59,855 nucleotides of DNA from assembly GCA_964609975.1 (NCBI GenBank), contig CAZSTR010000007.1, forward strand, positions 1 to 59,855, given 5' to 3'. A model generated the notes under the pieces. The model worked only from the letters and a program-made list of their open reading frames with translations, made no database searches and was not told the DNA's origin. The first letter of the stretch is position 1; each line of letters starts with the position of its first letter. The stretch comes from UBA5905 sp964609975. GTDB taxonomy: Bacteria > Bacillota > Clostridia > Oscillospirales > Acutalibacteraceae. Position numbers and translations under genes: made by a program. Below, one piece after another: positions 8,544-18,032 of the stretch.

Positions 8544-9790
8544 AAACACAGGACTTATTGGAAAAGGCCCATGAAACGGCGGGAACGCTGTCGGCTCTCA
8601 CCACCGAAAAGAAGAACGAGGCGCTGATTGCGATGGCGGTGGCGCTGGAAACGGCGACGGTGGCGATTTTGGAGGCCAACCGGCTGGATTTGTGCCGGGC
8701 GGAGGGGTCTGTGTCGCCGGTGATGCTGGATAGACTGCGCCTGACCGAGGAGCGGGTGGCGGCCATGGCGGAGGGAATTCGCCAGGTGGCGGCGTTGCCG
8801 GACCCAGTGGGTCAGCTGTTGGAGGAAACCGTGCATCCCAACGGGATGCGAATTTGCAAGCTGTCGGTGCCCATAGGCGTGGTCGCAGTGATTTATGAGA
8901 GCCGCCCCAATGTGACCAGCGATGTGGCGGCGTTGGCGCTGAAAAGCGGAAATGTGTGCGTTTTGCGTTGCGGCAAGGAGGCTTGGGGTACCTCGGCGGC
9001 GGTAGTGGCGGCGTTGCAGGAGGCGCTGGAGCAGACGGGTCTGCCGCCGACGCTTGTGCAGCTGGTGGAGGACACCTCCCGCACCAGCGCCATGGAGCTT
9101 ATGCGGGCCAACGGGCTGGTGGATTTGCTGATCCCCCGCGGCGGCGCGGGGCTGATTCGCTCCTGCGTGGAAAACGCCACCGTCCCCTGCATCCAAACCG
9201 GAACGGGGATTTGTCACATCTATGTGGACAGGGCGGCGGATTTGGAGCAGGCGCTGGCGATCGTGGACAACGCGAAAATGAACCGCCCATCGGTGTGCAA
9301 CGCGGCGGAGGTCTGCTTGGTGCATCGGGACATTGCGGAGCGCTTTTTGCCCCGGCTGGCGGAGAGGCTGACCGACCCGACGCGGGAGCATCCGGCGGTT
9401 TTGCGGCTGGATACGCGGGCGCAGGCGGTGATTTCCGGTCAGGCGGCGGAGCCGACCGATTTCGACACCGAATTTTTGGACTATGTGCTGGCGGTGAAGG
9501 TGGTGGATGACTTGGAGGAGGCTATCGGCCATATCCGCGCCCATTCCACCCATCACAGCGAGGCCATCCTCACCCAGGACGCCGCGGCCGCCGCCCGCTT
9601 CACGGCGGCGGTGGACAGCGCGGCGGTGTATGTGAACGCCTCCACCCGGTTCACGGACGGCGGCGAGTTCGGGCTGGGCTGTGAAATCGGGATTTCCACC
9701 CAAAAGCTGCACGCCCGCGGCCCCATGGGCCTGCGGGAGCTGACCACCTATAAATATGTGATTCTCGGCAACGGACAAATTCGGGAATGA
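8540..9790 (+). CDS. proA: gamma-glutamyl phosphate reductase
   Basis: Second proline enzyme: NADPH reduction of glutamyl phosphate to glutamate semialdehyde. The 416-residue product has the family features IGVVAVIYESRPNVTSDVAAL, LIPRGGAGLI, the catalytic cysteine region NRPSVCNAAEVCLVH, and ASTRFTDGGEFGLGCEIGISTQK near the end. It overlaps proB by four bases, and proC starts 23 bases downstream, giving a complete proBAC operon. Confidence 0.96.
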   Translation: MKTQDLLEKAHETAGTLSALTTEKKNEALIAMAVALETATVAILEANRLDLCRAEGSVSPVMLDRLRLTEERVAAMAEGIRQVAALPDPVGQLLEETVHPNGMRICKLSVPIGVVAVIYESRPNVTSDVAALALKSGNVCVLRCGKEAWGTSAAVVAALQEALEQTGLPPTLVQLVEDTSRTSAMELMRANGLVDLLIPRGGAGLIRSCVENATVPCIQTGTGICHIYVDRAADLEQALAIVDNAKMNRPSVCNAAEVCLVHRDIAERFLPRLAERLTDPTREHPAVLRLDTRAQAVISGQAAEPTDFDTEFLDYVLAVKVVDDLEEAIGHIRAHSTHHSEAILTQDAAAAARFTAAVDSAAVYVNASTRFTDGGEFGLGCEIGISTQKLHARGPMGLRELTTYKYVILGNGQIRE

Positions 9791-9813
9791 CGCCGAGACA
9801 GGAGGAAACGGAA

Positions 9814-10620
9814 ATGAAAATCGGATTTATCGGTGCGGGTAACATGGGCGGCGCTCTGGCGGCTGCCGCGGCGAAAAGCGGCGAGGAGCTGTTGCTGGCC
9901 GACCGGGACATGGCGCGGGCACAGGCGCTGGCGGCGGAGCTTGGCGCGGCGGCGGCGTCCAATCGGCAGGTGGCTCAGGAAAGCGATTTCCTGTTTTTGG
10001 GCGTGAAGCCCCAGGTGTTGTCCGATTTGCTGGAGGAGCTGCGCGCGCCGCTCTCGGCGCGTTCGACGCCGCCAGTGCTGGTGAGCATGGCGGCGGGGGT
10101 GTCCACGGAGCAGATTTTCGCCTGGCTTTCGGCGGAAACGCCGCTGATTCGCATCATGCCGAACACACCGGCGGCGGTGGGCGAGGGGATGATTTTGTAT
10201 TCCCCCGCCGGCGGCGTGACAGACGCCTCCGTGGAGGCCTTTTGCCGGTTCATGGCCGGCGCCGGCCGCCTGTGCGCTTTGCCGGAGAGCTGGATTGACG
10301 GCGCCAGCGCCCTTTCTGGGTGCGGCCCGGCGTTTGTGTATATGTTCATCGAGGCGCTGGCCGACGGAGGCGTGGAATGTGGCCTTTCCCGGTCGCTGGC
10401 GCAGGAGCTGGCGGCGCAAACGCTGTTGGGTGCGGCGAAAATGGTGCTGGAGAGCGGGAAGCACCCGGCCCAGCTCAAGGATGCCGTGTGCAGTCCCGGC
10501 GGCACCACCATCGCCGGTGTGCATGCGCTGGAGCAGAACGGCTTCCGCGGCACCGCCATGCAGGCGGTGCAGGCCGCCTATCAGAAAACGCTGGAGCTGG
10601 GGCGGACAAGCTCCTGCTGA
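9814..10620 (+). CDS. proC: pyrroline-5-carboxylate reductase
   Basis: Last proline step: NAD(P)H reduction of pyrroline-5-carboxylate. It has the N-terminal dinucleotide motif GFIGAGNMGGAL, IRIMPNTPAAVGEG, SALSGCGPAFVYMFIEALADGG and the C-terminal PGGTTIAG signature. The length is 268 residues from ATG 9814, which is preceded by AGGAGG (9801-9806) at a normal distance. The longer frame starting at 9787 would add ten unconserved residues. It ends the proline operon; the next gene has its own promoter. Confidence 0.95.
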   Translation: MKIGFIGAGNMGGALAAAAAKSGEELLLADRDMARAQALAAELGAAAASNRQVAQESDFLFLGVKPQVLSDLLEELRAPLSARSTPPVLVSMAAGVSTEQIFAWLSAETPLIRIMPNTPAAVGEGMILYSPAGGVTDASVEAFCRFMAGAGRLCALPESWIDGASALSGCGPAFVYMFIEALADGGVECGLSRSLAQELAAQTLLGAAKMVLESGKHPAQLKDAVCSPGGTTIAGVHALEQNGFRGTAMQAVQAAYQKTLELGRTSSC

Positions 10621-10661
10621 ACCTTTGGCAGAGCCGTTGTCCGGGGCGGAAAAGAAAAAAC

Positions 10662-10690
10662 TGGACAAACAGAGAAAAGAATGGTACAAT
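10662..10690 (+). promoter_or_regulatory. promoter for the SurA/PrsA-like lipoprotein gene
   Basis: TGGACA (10662-10667), 17-base spacer, TACAAT (10685-10690), about 40 bases before ATG 10731. Confidence 0.55.
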
Positions 10691-10730
10691 GGCGATAATC
10701 AGTTTGACTTTTTCAAGGAGGCAATTCAAT

Positions 10731-11840
10731 ATGACGAAAATGAAACGGCTGGCCAGTGGAATTCTGGCGCTGGCGCTGTGCTGTTGCGCGTTGCTCACCG
10801 GCTGCTCGGCGCCCCGCCTGACCATTGGCGGAACGGCGGACACGGCGGCGACCATCGGGGACACCACTCTGTCCACCGGCGAATATCTGGCCTACCTATA
10901 CAATGTTTTCTATGATTCCTACTATTCTCAGGGGCTGTATCAGTATGCCCAGTATTATGATGTGTGGGAGCAGGAATACACCTATGGCGAGGGCGAAGAC
11001 GCCAAAACGGTGAAATTCGACGAATATCTCAAGCTCTCCGCCCGGGATGCCGCGGCGCGCCAGGTGGTGCTGGAGAAAATGATGAAGGAATATGACATCT
11101 CCTGGGACGAGGAGGAGCTGAAGGCGCTGGAGGAGAGTCTGGCCTCTGTGAAGGAGGACGGCTATCTGGCGCTGGGCATCAACCGGGAGCATTTCGTCCA
11201 GGTCACCAAAAAGCTGAGCCTCAACGAGACCAGCCTGTTTTATTCGCTCTATGGCGAAAAGGGACAGAAGGCGATCAACGAGGCCGACCGTAAGGACTAT
11301 TTCGACAAGAACTATGTTTCCTATAAGATGATTTCCATCCCGCTCATCGACGACAACGGCTCGGAGCTTTCGACGGAGAAGCAGAAGGAGGTCACCGACA
11401 AGCTGGAGGGATATCTGGCGCAGTATACCAAATCCGGCAACTTCGAGGCGGTTGTGGACGCCTATAACAAGGAAAACGCCGAAAAGGACGAGGAGGTCAC
11501 AGCCAGCAAGGACGAGGACAACCGCCAGACAGTGGACGCCAGCCATTCCAGCAACGAAAAGCTGATGGAGGCGGTGCGCTCGGTGGATGTGGGCAAGGCC
11601 AAGGTGGTCACCTATAAGTCCGGCGGCACGACGCTGACAGCGGCGCTGGTTCTGCGTTTGGACATCCATTCGCCGGAGACCCTGTTCGCCGACAAGACGA
11701 AGGACATCCTCTATGGCATGAAATACGAGGAGTTCAACGCCGATGTGAAAAAGGCGATGGCGGAGCAGACCGTTCAGTTCAAGAAATCGGTGGTGCGCAA
11801 ATGCGACCCCCAGAATTTCCTGACCGATGCGGTGGCTTGA
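10731..11840 (+). CDS. SurA/PrsA-like lipoprotein, folding-factor type
   Basis: A 369-residue exported lipoprotein with a basic start, a hydrophobic stretch and the lipobox LLTGC at about residues 20-24. A Tyr-rich segment follows, then a long charged helical region (residues about 90-200), the pattern of SurA_N/trigger-factor-like chaperone domains in PrsA foldases. I see no convincing parvulin isomerase signature in the C-terminal half, so it may be a chaperone without isomerase activity. AAGGAGG lies correctly before ATG 10731. A bidirectional terminator follows. The exact family is an inference. Confidence 0.65.
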   Translation: MTKMKRLASGILALALCCCALLTGCSAPRLTIGGTADTAATIGDTTLSTGEYLAYLYNVFYDSYYSQGLYQYAQYYDVWEQEYTYGEGEDAKTVKFDEYLKLSARDAAARQVVLEKMMKEYDISWDEEELKALEESLASVKEDGYLALGINREHFVQVTKKLSLNETSLFYSLYGEKGQKAINEADRKDYFDKNYVSYKMISIPLIDDNGSELSTEKQKEVTDKLEGYLAQYTKSGNFEAVVDAYNKENAEKDEEVTASKDEDNRQTVDASHSSNEKLMEAVRSVDVGKAKVVTYKSGGTTLTAALVLRLDIHSPETLFADKTKDILYGMKYEEFNADVKKAMAEQTVQFKKSVVRKCDPQNFLTDAVA

Positions 11841-11861
11841 GCTGAAGAGTGAACAAAAAGT

Positions 11862-11906
11862 GAAAAGGAGAGCGGAAGCCATGGGGCTTTCGTTCTCCCT
11901 TTTTGT
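11862..11906. terminator. bidirectional terminator between convergent genes
   Basis: GGAGAGCGGAAGCC pairs imperfectly with GGCTTTCGTTCTCC, flanked by A and T runs on the two sides, between the lipoprotein gene and the convergent gene at 11917. Confidence 0.75.
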
Positions 11907-11916
11907 TTTCTGCGGA

Positions 11917-12234
11917 TTAGCTGGTGAAATCCTCCAACAGCACCGAAAGCTCATCCGTATTTTCCGCCGCCACACCCTGCTGAAGCTGTTCCCGGATTTC
12001 CGGCGGCAGGGCATGGACATAGACATCGAAAATCTGCATGGGTGCGGTGCTGTCGCCCTCGAAAACCGCCACCTGTCCTTCGAAAACGCCGATGGTGTAG
12101 GCCGGTGTTGCGGCGGCGGGGCTTTTTCCGAAATCGGCGGGCAAAACGAAGCGAAAAAGCACGAACAGGATAAGGGAGGACAACAAAAGCGCGGCGGCCA
12201 GCGCCAGCACAACGGTACGCAGGGTGGTGTTCAT
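11917..12234 (-). CDS. small membrane-anchored protein with BofC-like C-terminal motif
   Basis: A 105-residue protein: one TM helix (about residues 7-30), then an extracytoplasmic stretch with YTIGVFEGQVAVFEG, VYVHALPPEIREQLQQG and ELSVLLEDFTS. This resembles the C-terminal domain seen in BofC-like and other clostridial membrane-anchored proteins, but function is not known. ATG 12234 has AAAGGAGA nine bases upstream; the longer frame reaching 12402 lacks this. It converges with the SurA-like lipoprotein gene across a shared terminator. Confidence 0.7.
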   Translation of the reverse strand: MNTTLRTVVLALAAALLLSSLILFVLFRFVLPADFGKSPAAATPAYTIGVFEGQVAVFEGDSTAPMQIFDVYVHALPPEIREQLQQGVAAENTDELSVLLEDFTS

Positions 12235-12409
12235 CGCCCGATTCTCCTTTGCTGTGAGGCTGATGGCGATAGTGTGTCCTCTTTGCGGAAAATTATGCCT
12301 CGGCGGCGAAAAAACGGCGTTTCTTTTTGAAAATAGGGCGCGAAAAGGCCGCTGACCGGAAAAAAGCGTAAAAAAATCGCTGTCTCTGCAAAAAAATGCC
12401 ATTTTTGGT

Positions 12410-12438
12410 TTGACATTTTACCCGTTTTGCAATACTAT
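12410..12438 (+). promoter_or_regulatory. sigma-A promoter for the class A PBP gene
   Basis: TTGACA (12410-12415), 17-base spacer, TACTAT (12433-12438). The AT-rich 120 bases upstream hold no other recognisable element. Confidence 0.75.
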
Positions 12439-12518
12439 TAAAGAGTATATTTCTATCCATCCGGCTGAACCGACCGTGTGTCGTCCGGAGCCTGTTTTCC
12501 AAAGGAGGAAACTGTAGC

Positions 12519-14945
12519 ATGGCAAAAAAGCGAAGCTTTTCCGTTGCCGCTTTCCGGCAATGGTTACAACAGCTCCCCGTTCGCGCAAAAGCGATGGGAC
12601 ACGCGCTCCTTCATCCCACTGCGCAGGGCAAGGCCCGGATGCGGCGGGCGGCCCGGCGGCTTGGCCAGCTGGCGCTGACGGTCTGTTTGGTGGGCTTCAT
12701 TGCGGTTTGCATTGTGGGAAGCGTGCTGGTCGTGTATATGGTCAACAACTTCGATGCGGAAAGCTACACCCCTGTTCTGGGCGAAATGTCCATGGACACC
12801 CGCTCGGTGATTTATGTGCAGAACAGCGCGGGAGAATGGGAGCCATATCATAATCTGCTGGGCGGAAACTCCGTCTGGACAGATTTGGACGAAATCCCCG
12901 TGAACCTGCAAAACGCCCTCATCGCTATTGAGGATGAGCGCTTTTGGGAGCATGACGGTGTGGACTGGCAGCGTACCGCCGGCGCGATGGTGAACCTGGT
13001 TGTCAACCGGGTGTTTCATATCGGCAACACCGAATATGGCGGCTCCACCATCACCCAGCAGCTCATTCGCGTCACCACCCAGAACAAGGACCACAGCATC
13101 AAGCGGAAGGTCAACGAAATTCTGGCGGCGATGGAGCTGGAGCGCAACGAAAGCTCCAAGCAGCAGGTGCTGGAGGCCTATTTGAACAATCTGCCCTTGA
13201 CCGGCGATTTGGTGGGGGTGGGCATCGGCGCCCGCTACTATTTTGGAAAAGAGGTTCAGGAGCTGGATTTGGCCGAGTGCGCGGTGCTGGTGAGCATCAC
13301 CAATAATCCGAGCATCTATGATCCCTATACCCATCCGGAAAATATCCGCCAGCGTCAGCGGGTGGTGCTGGCGAAGATGTATGAGCTGGAGATGATTTCC
13401 AAGGATGAATATCTCCAAGCGGTCAATAAGGAGCTGGTGTTCAAAAGCAGCGCCATCCATCAGCAGGTGCAGGATTATTATGTGGACCTGGTGGTGGAGG
13501 ATGTCATCGCCGATTTGATGGAGGAATACGGCTACACCTATAACTATGCTGCCAACATGGTATACTACGGAGGCCTGAGCATTTATTCCGCCGAGAATCC
13601 TGCCCAGCAAAAGGCGGTGGAGGCAATTTATGCCAACGAGAACAATTTCCCGGCCCATCGTCAAAAGGATGAGGAGGACCCCCAGACGGGCTTCTTTGCC
13701 GTGGACTATGACGGCCGGGTTATCGCCACCATCGGCGGCCGGGGCAAAAAAACGGCCAACCGGGTGCTCAACCGTTCTACCCAGTCCTCCCGCTCCCCCG
13801 GTTCTTCGATAAAGCCGCTGTCCGCTTATGGGCCGGCGATTGACAAGAATCTGGTGCATTATTCCTCGTTGGTGCGGGATGCGCCCATCACCCTGCCGGA
13901 TGGCACGAAATGGCCTCATAACTATAATGTGAAAACCACCCCCGACAACGGTGATGTCCTGTTGGGCGTGGCGTTGCAAAAATCCCTCAACACCGTGGCC
14001 GCCCGGCTGGTGCAGGAGCTGACGCCCCAGCGCAGCTTTGACTATGCCACGAAGACCTTCCAGCTGGATACGCTGGTGGAGGCGAAGGCGGTCAACGGCT
14101 CTATCAAAACGGACATCGCCCTTTCGCCTATGGCTTTGGGCGCTTTCACCGACGGCGTGACTGTGCGGGATATGGCCGCGGCCTATGGCGTTTTCGGAAG
14201 CGGCGGCTATTATAATGAGCCGTATACCTATTACAAGGTGGTGAAGGGGGAGGACGAATCCACCTCCACCCTGCTCACCGGCGGCAAAAAGTCCACCATG
14301 GTGCTGGATCCTCAGACCTGCTATGTGATGGTGAAGCTGATGGAGCGGGTGACCACGCTGGGCACGGCCGCGGACATCGGTAAGGCTTGGCCCGGCTGGG
14401 AGATTTTCGGAAAAACCGGAACCTCGGAAAGCAACCGGGATGTATATTTCGCTGGCGGAACCGCGTATTATTCAGCGGCTAGCTGGTTCGGCTATGACAA
14501 CAACCAGGTGATGATTGGCACCCAGACGCGCTATGCCCGGAATTTGTGGAATCAGGCGATGAAGGCGTTGCACGCCAATCAGGAAATTAAAGCTGTTGAG
14601 CGGCCCAGCGGTGTAGAGGAACTGCTGTATTGCACCACCACCGGACTGCTGGCCACGGACGCCTGCCCCGGAACAGACACGGGCTATTATAAATCCACCA
14701 ACATCCCCGGCCAGTGCGAGAGCCATCCGGGCAAGCCGCTGAATGTGGCCGAGGAGCCGGCAACGGAGCCCGACACCGGCGCGGAGCCCTCCGATACCAC
14801 CGCGCCGACCACAGCCACTACAACGGGCGCCGGGGACACCACCGCTGCGCCTATCGGGGAGAGCACCACCGAGGCCACAGAGGGCACGACCCAGCCCTCC
14901 GCCACCGGAACAACCGCTGAAGCGGCGCCGCAGAGCTTGAGGTGA
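12519..14945 (+). CDS. class A penicillin-binding protein (glycosyltransferase/transpeptidase)
   Basis: Bifunctional peptidoglycan synthase of 808 residues. A basic cytoplasmic tail precedes one TM helix (about 51-73). The GT51 domain has EDERFWEHDG (catalytic Glu near 138) and GGSTITQQLIR. The transpeptidase domain has SSIK (Ser429, Lys432), SLN (489-491) and KTGTSES (632-634). Residues from about 750 on form a Thr/Ala/Pro-rich tail, probably wall-spanning. AAAGGAGG precedes the ATG. The ACT-domain gene starts within a few bases of its stop. Confidence 0.95.
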   Translation: MAKKRSFSVAAFRQWLQQLPVRAKAMGHALLHPTAQGKARMRRAARRLGQLALTVCLVGFIAVCIVGSVLVVYMVNNFDAESYTPVLGEMSMDTRSVIYVQNSAGEWEPYHNLLGGNSVWTDLDEIPVNLQNALIAIEDERFWEHDGVDWQRTAGAMVNLVVNRVFHIGNTEYGGSTITQQLIRVTTQNKDHSIKRKVNEILAAMELERNESSKQQVLEAYLNNLPLTGDLVGVGIGARYYFGKEVQELDLAECAVLVSITNNPSIYDPYTHPENIRQRQRVVLAKMYELEMISKDEYLQAVNKELVFKSSAIHQQVQDYYVDLVVEDVIADLMEEYGYTYNYAANMVYYGGLSIYSAENPAQQKAVEAIYANENNFPAHRQKDEEDPQTGFFAVDYDGRVIATIGGRGKKTANRVLNRSTQSSRSPGSSIKPLSAYGPAIDKNLVHYSSLVRDAPITLPDGTKWPHNYNVKTTPDNGDVLLGVALQKSLNTVAARLVQELTPQRSFDYATKTFQLDTLVEAKAVNGSIKTDIALSPMALGAFTDGVTVRDMAAAYGVFGSGGYYNEPYTYYKVVKGEDESTSTLLTGGKKSTMVLDPQTCYVMVKLMERVTTLGTAADIGKAWPGWEIFGKTGTSESNRDVYFAGGTAYYSAASWFGYDNNQVMIGTQTRYARNLWNQAMKALHANQEIKAVERPSGVEELLYCTTTGLLATDACPGTDTGYYKSTNIPGQCESHPGKPLNVAEEPATEPDTGAEPSDTTAPTTATTTGAGDTTAAPIGESTTEATEGTTQPSATGTTAEAAPQSLR

Positions 14946-14950
14946 GCGGC

Positions 14951-15412
14951 ATGGGAAAAAGCTTTTCTTCGAACGAAAAACGCCAGCTTGTGCTGGTGGA
15001 TACGCGGGTTCTCCCGGAGGTGGTTCTGCGCACGCTGAAGGCGAAGCGTCTTTTGCAGACCGGAAGCGCCACCTCGGTTTCGGAGGCGGCGAAGGCGGCC
15101 GGGCTATCCCGTACGGCGTTTTATAAATACCGGGACGCGGTTTTGCCCTATGACGAGGAGACGGCGGGACACACGGTTACGGTGCAGCTGCTGCTGCGCC
15201 ACACTCCTGGCGTGATTTCCCGTGTTTTGGATGGCTTCGCCCGCGCGGGCGCGAACATCCTCACGGTCAACCAGAATATCCCCTCCGGCGGCGTGGCCAG
15301 CGCCTCCGTTTCCGCCCGCATAGACCAGCTGTTGATGCCGGTGGATGAATTTCTCCGTTCGCTGGAACAAATCGAGGGTGTCCAGCGGGTCAGCGGCGTC
15401 ACCGACCGGTGA
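14951..15412 (+). CDS. ACT-domain regulatory protein, UPF0735/PheB-like
   Basis: A 153-residue cytoplasmic protein. The N-terminal part has a helix-turn-helix-like stretch (SVSEAAKAAGLSRTAFYKYRD). The C-terminal part is an ACT domain (HTVTVQLLLRHTPGVISRVLD, ANILTVNQNIPSGG). UPF0735 proteins typically sit next to hom or pheA and are thought to sense amino acids; here it precedes hom and lysC by 62 bases or more. ATG 14951 is chosen with GAGGTG six bases upstream; the in-frame GTG at 14942 overlaps the PBP stop. Confidence 0.85.
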   Translation: MGKSFSSNEKRQLVLVDTRVLPEVVLRTLKAKRLLQTGSATSVSEAAKAAGLSRTAFYKYRDAVLPYDEETAGHTVTVQLLLRHTPGVISRVLDGFARAGANILTVNQNIPSGGVASASVSARIDQLLMPVDEFLRSLEQIEGVQRVSGVTDR

Positions 15413-15473
15413 CAGCCGGATGTCCAAATCGGCAGGCCCTCTGCCCTGTGATGAAAAGTAAAGGATGGTTTTC

Positions 15474-16718
15474 ATGGTTAATATTGCTGTTTTGGGCCAC
15501 GGTGTGGTTGGCTCCGGCGTTGTGGAGGTTTTGCATCAGAACGCCGCTGGAATTCGCACGAAGGCCGGCGATACCATTGAGGTGCGTCGGATTCTGGATT
15601 TGCGGGAATTCCCGGAGCTTCCCTATGCCGACCGGTTCACGAAAAATTTCGAGGATATTCTACAGGACACAGATATCCGGATTGTCGTGGAAACCATGGG
15701 CGGCCTGCACCCGGCCTATGAATATGTGCGCGCCTGTTTGGAAAACGGAAAAAGCGTGGTCACCTCCAACAAGGAGCTGGTGGCGGCGAAGGGCGACGAG
15801 CTGTTGGCGGTGGCGCGGGAGCACAATCTGAATTTCCTATTCGAGGCCAGCGTGGGCGGCGGAATTCCGATTTTACGGCCGATTGACCAGTGCCTTGCGG
15901 CCAACGAGGTCTTCGAGGTGGCTGGAATTCTCAACGGAACCACCAATTTCATGCTGACGAAAATGATTCAAGAAGGGATGTCCTTTGAGGGGGCACTGGC
16001 GCTGGCGCAGAAGCTGGGCTATGCGGAGCGCAACCCCGCCGCGGACATCGAGGGCACCGACGCCTGTCGGAAAATTGCCATTTTGGCCTCGCTGGCCTTC
16101 GGAAAGCATGTGCCTCCGGAGGAGGTTTATACCGAGGGCATCACCGGAATTACCGCGCGGGATGTGGCCTATGCCGCTGCCTGCGGTGGGGTGATCAAGC
16201 TCATCGGCCGTGTCACTCGCACCGAGGACGGCCATCTGTTCTGTCTGGTGGCGCCGATGATTCTCCCGCGGGAGCATTTGCTGGCGGGCGTGGACGATGT
16301 GTATAATGGTATCATGGTGCGGGGCGACAGCGTAGGCGATGTGGTGTTCGTCGGTCGCGGCGCCGGAAAGCTGCCGACGGCCAGCGCGGTGGTCGCTGAT
16401 GTGATTGACGAGGTGAAGCACCTGCGTGCCCGGAAATATCTGTTCTGGGAGCGTGGAGTCGCCGGATATGTGCGCGACCATCGGCTGGCGCCGGCGGTGA
16501 TGCTGCTGCGCTTCACCTGCGAGGAGGATGCCGGAGCACTCATCCAAATCGGGCGCGCCTTCGGCGATGTGCGGATGGTTTCCGTGCCGGATGCGCCGGA
16601 AAACGAGGTGGCCTTTATCACCCCCAGTATGCCGGAATGTCTGCTCATGGAAAAGGTGGCCGATTTCACCGGAATGACACTCACGCGGGCGTTGCGCTTT
16701 TATGGACACCAGGAGTGA
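15474..16718 (+). CDS. hom: homoserine dehydrogenase
   Basis: NAD(P)H-dependent reduction of aspartate semialdehyde to homoserine, on the branch to threonine and methionine. The N-terminal motif is NIAVLGHGVVGSGVVEVL. The catalytic core has VTSNKELVAAKGDEL, EASVGGGIPILRPID, ILNGTTNFMLTKM and the substrate signature GYAERNPAADIEGTDACRK. A C-terminal ACT-like regulatory region is present. The length is 414 residues from ATG 15474, with AAGGATGG upstream. It is in line with the ACT-domain gene and lysC. Confidence 0.96.
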   Translation: MVNIAVLGHGVVGSGVVEVLHQNAAGIRTKAGDTIEVRRILDLREFPELPYADRFTKNFEDILQDTDIRIVVETMGGLHPAYEYVRACLENGKSVVTSNKELVAAKGDELLAVAREHNLNFLFEASVGGGIPILRPIDQCLAANEVFEVAGILNGTTNFMLTKMIQEGMSFEGALALAQKLGYAERNPAADIEGTDACRKIAILASLAFGKHVPPEEVYTEGITGITARDVAYAAACGGVIKLIGRVTRTEDGHLFCLVAPMILPREHLLAGVDDVYNGIMVRGDSVGDVVFVGRGAGKLPTASAVVADVIDEVKHLRARKYLFWERGVAGYVRDHRLAPAVMLLRFTCEEDAGALIQIGRAFGDVRMVSVPDAPENEVAFITPSMPECLLMEKVADFTGMTLTRALRFYGHQE

Positions 16719-16804
16719 AAACCGACCGGGGGAGACCGGCCGCTGAAAAGGCCGGTTGCTGAGGAGAATCGTCGCCGAAAAAGCGACAGATGGGAGACAG
16801 GGTT

Positions 16805-18010
16805 ATGTTAGTGGTACAAAAATTCGGAGGCAGCTCGGTGGCGGATGCCCGCCGGGTGATGCACGTGGCGCAAATCGTCACGGATATGTATAAAAAGGGG
16901 AACGATGTGGTGGTGGTGGTCTCCGCTCAGGGGGACACCACCGACGACCTCATCGCCAAGGCGGGGGAAATCAACCCCCGTGGAAGCAGGCGGGAAATGG
17001 ATATGCTCATGGCCGCTGGCGAACAGATTTCGATTTCCCTGCTGGCGATGGCCATCGACAGCCTGGGCTTCCCGGCGATTTCTCTGCTGGGCTGGCAGGC
17101 GGGCTTCGAGACCAACACCGCTTATAGCTCCGCCCGTATCAAGCGGGTGCGCCCGGAGCGAATTCGCGCCGAGCTGGATAAAAAGCGTATCGTCATCGTC
17201 GCTGGCTTCCAGGGGTTGAATAAATATGATGACCTGACCACGCTGGGCCGCGGTGGCTCCGACACAAGCGCGGTGGCGATTGCCGCGGCGATGCACGCCG
17301 ACCTGTGCCAGATTTATACTGATGTAGAAGGGGTGTATACCGCTGACCCGCGGAAGGTGCCCACGGCGCTCAAGCTGGCGGAAATCACCTATGACGAAAT
17401 GCTGGAGCTGGCCACCTCCGGCGCGCAGGTGCTCAACAACCGTTCTGTGGAGATGGCTAAAAAATACAATGTGGAGCTGGAGGTGCTGTCCAGCATGGCG
17501 AATGCGGCCGGCACCAAGGTCAAGGAGGTAACAAAAATGGAAAAAATGCTCATCAAGGGTGTGGCCAAGGACGACAGCGTGGCCCGCATTTCTGTGGTTG
17601 CGTTGCCGGACAGCCCTGGTATCGCCTTCAAGGTGTTTTCGCGGGTGGCGAAGGCGCATATCCCGGTGGACAACATTCTCCAGTCGGTGGGACGCGACGG
17701 CACGAAGGATATCGCCTTCACCGTGCCGGCGCAAAACGGCGACGAGGCCGTGGCGGCGCTGCGGGAATATTGCGACATGATGGGCGCCCAGGAGCTGCGT
17801 TGTGAAACCGATGTGGCGAAGATTTCCATTGTGGGCGCCGGCATGGAAACCCATGAGGGTGTGGCCTCCGGAATGTTCGAGGCGCTGTCCGATGCCAACA
17901 TCAACATCCAGATGATTTCCTCCAGCGAAATCCGCGTGTCGGTGCTGGTGGCGAAGGCGGACGCCGACCGGGCTGTGGCGGCGGTGCACGATTATTTTTT
18001 CAATAAATAA
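16805..18010 (+). CDS. lysC: aspartate kinase
   Basis: Commits aspartate to lysine, DAP, threonine and methionine. The 401-residue monofunctional enzyme begins LVVQKFGGSSVADARR. Other motifs are VVVVVSAQGDTTDDLI, FQGLNKYDDLTTLGRGGSDT and DVEGVYTADPRKV. Two ACT domains follow from about residue 265. ATG 16805 has GGGAGA seven bases upstream; ATG 16790 is less likely. The 86-base gap after hom contains two small hairpins (ACCGGCC/GGCCGGT at 16735-16756 and GTCGC/GCGAC) without T runs, perhaps transcript-processing or attenuation elements. Confidence 0.95.
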   Translation: MLVVQKFGGSSVADARRVMHVAQIVTDMYKKGNDVVVVVSAQGDTTDDLIAKAGEINPRGSRREMDMLMAAGEQISISLLAMAIDSLGFPAISLLGWQAGFETNTAYSSARIKRVRPERIRAELDKKRIVIVAGFQGLNKYDDLTTLGRGGSDTSAVAIAAAMHADLCQIYTDVEGVYTADPRKVPTALKLAEITYDEMLELATSGAQVLNNRSVEMAKKYNVELEVLSSMANAAGTKVKEVTKMEKMLIKGVAKDDSVARISVVALPDSPGIAFKVFSRVAKAHIPVDNILQSVGRDGTKDIAFTVPAQNGDEAVAALREYCDMMGAQELRCETDVAKISIVGAGMETHEGVASGMFEALSDANINIQMISSSEIRVSVLVAKADADRAVAAVHDYFFNK

Positions 18011-18032
18011 CCACCGGGAGGAGGAGCCGGAT

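Noticed and set aside
16735..16773. Terminator between hom and lysC
   Set aside because: Small hairpins exist but have no T run, and lysC lacks a promoter of its own.
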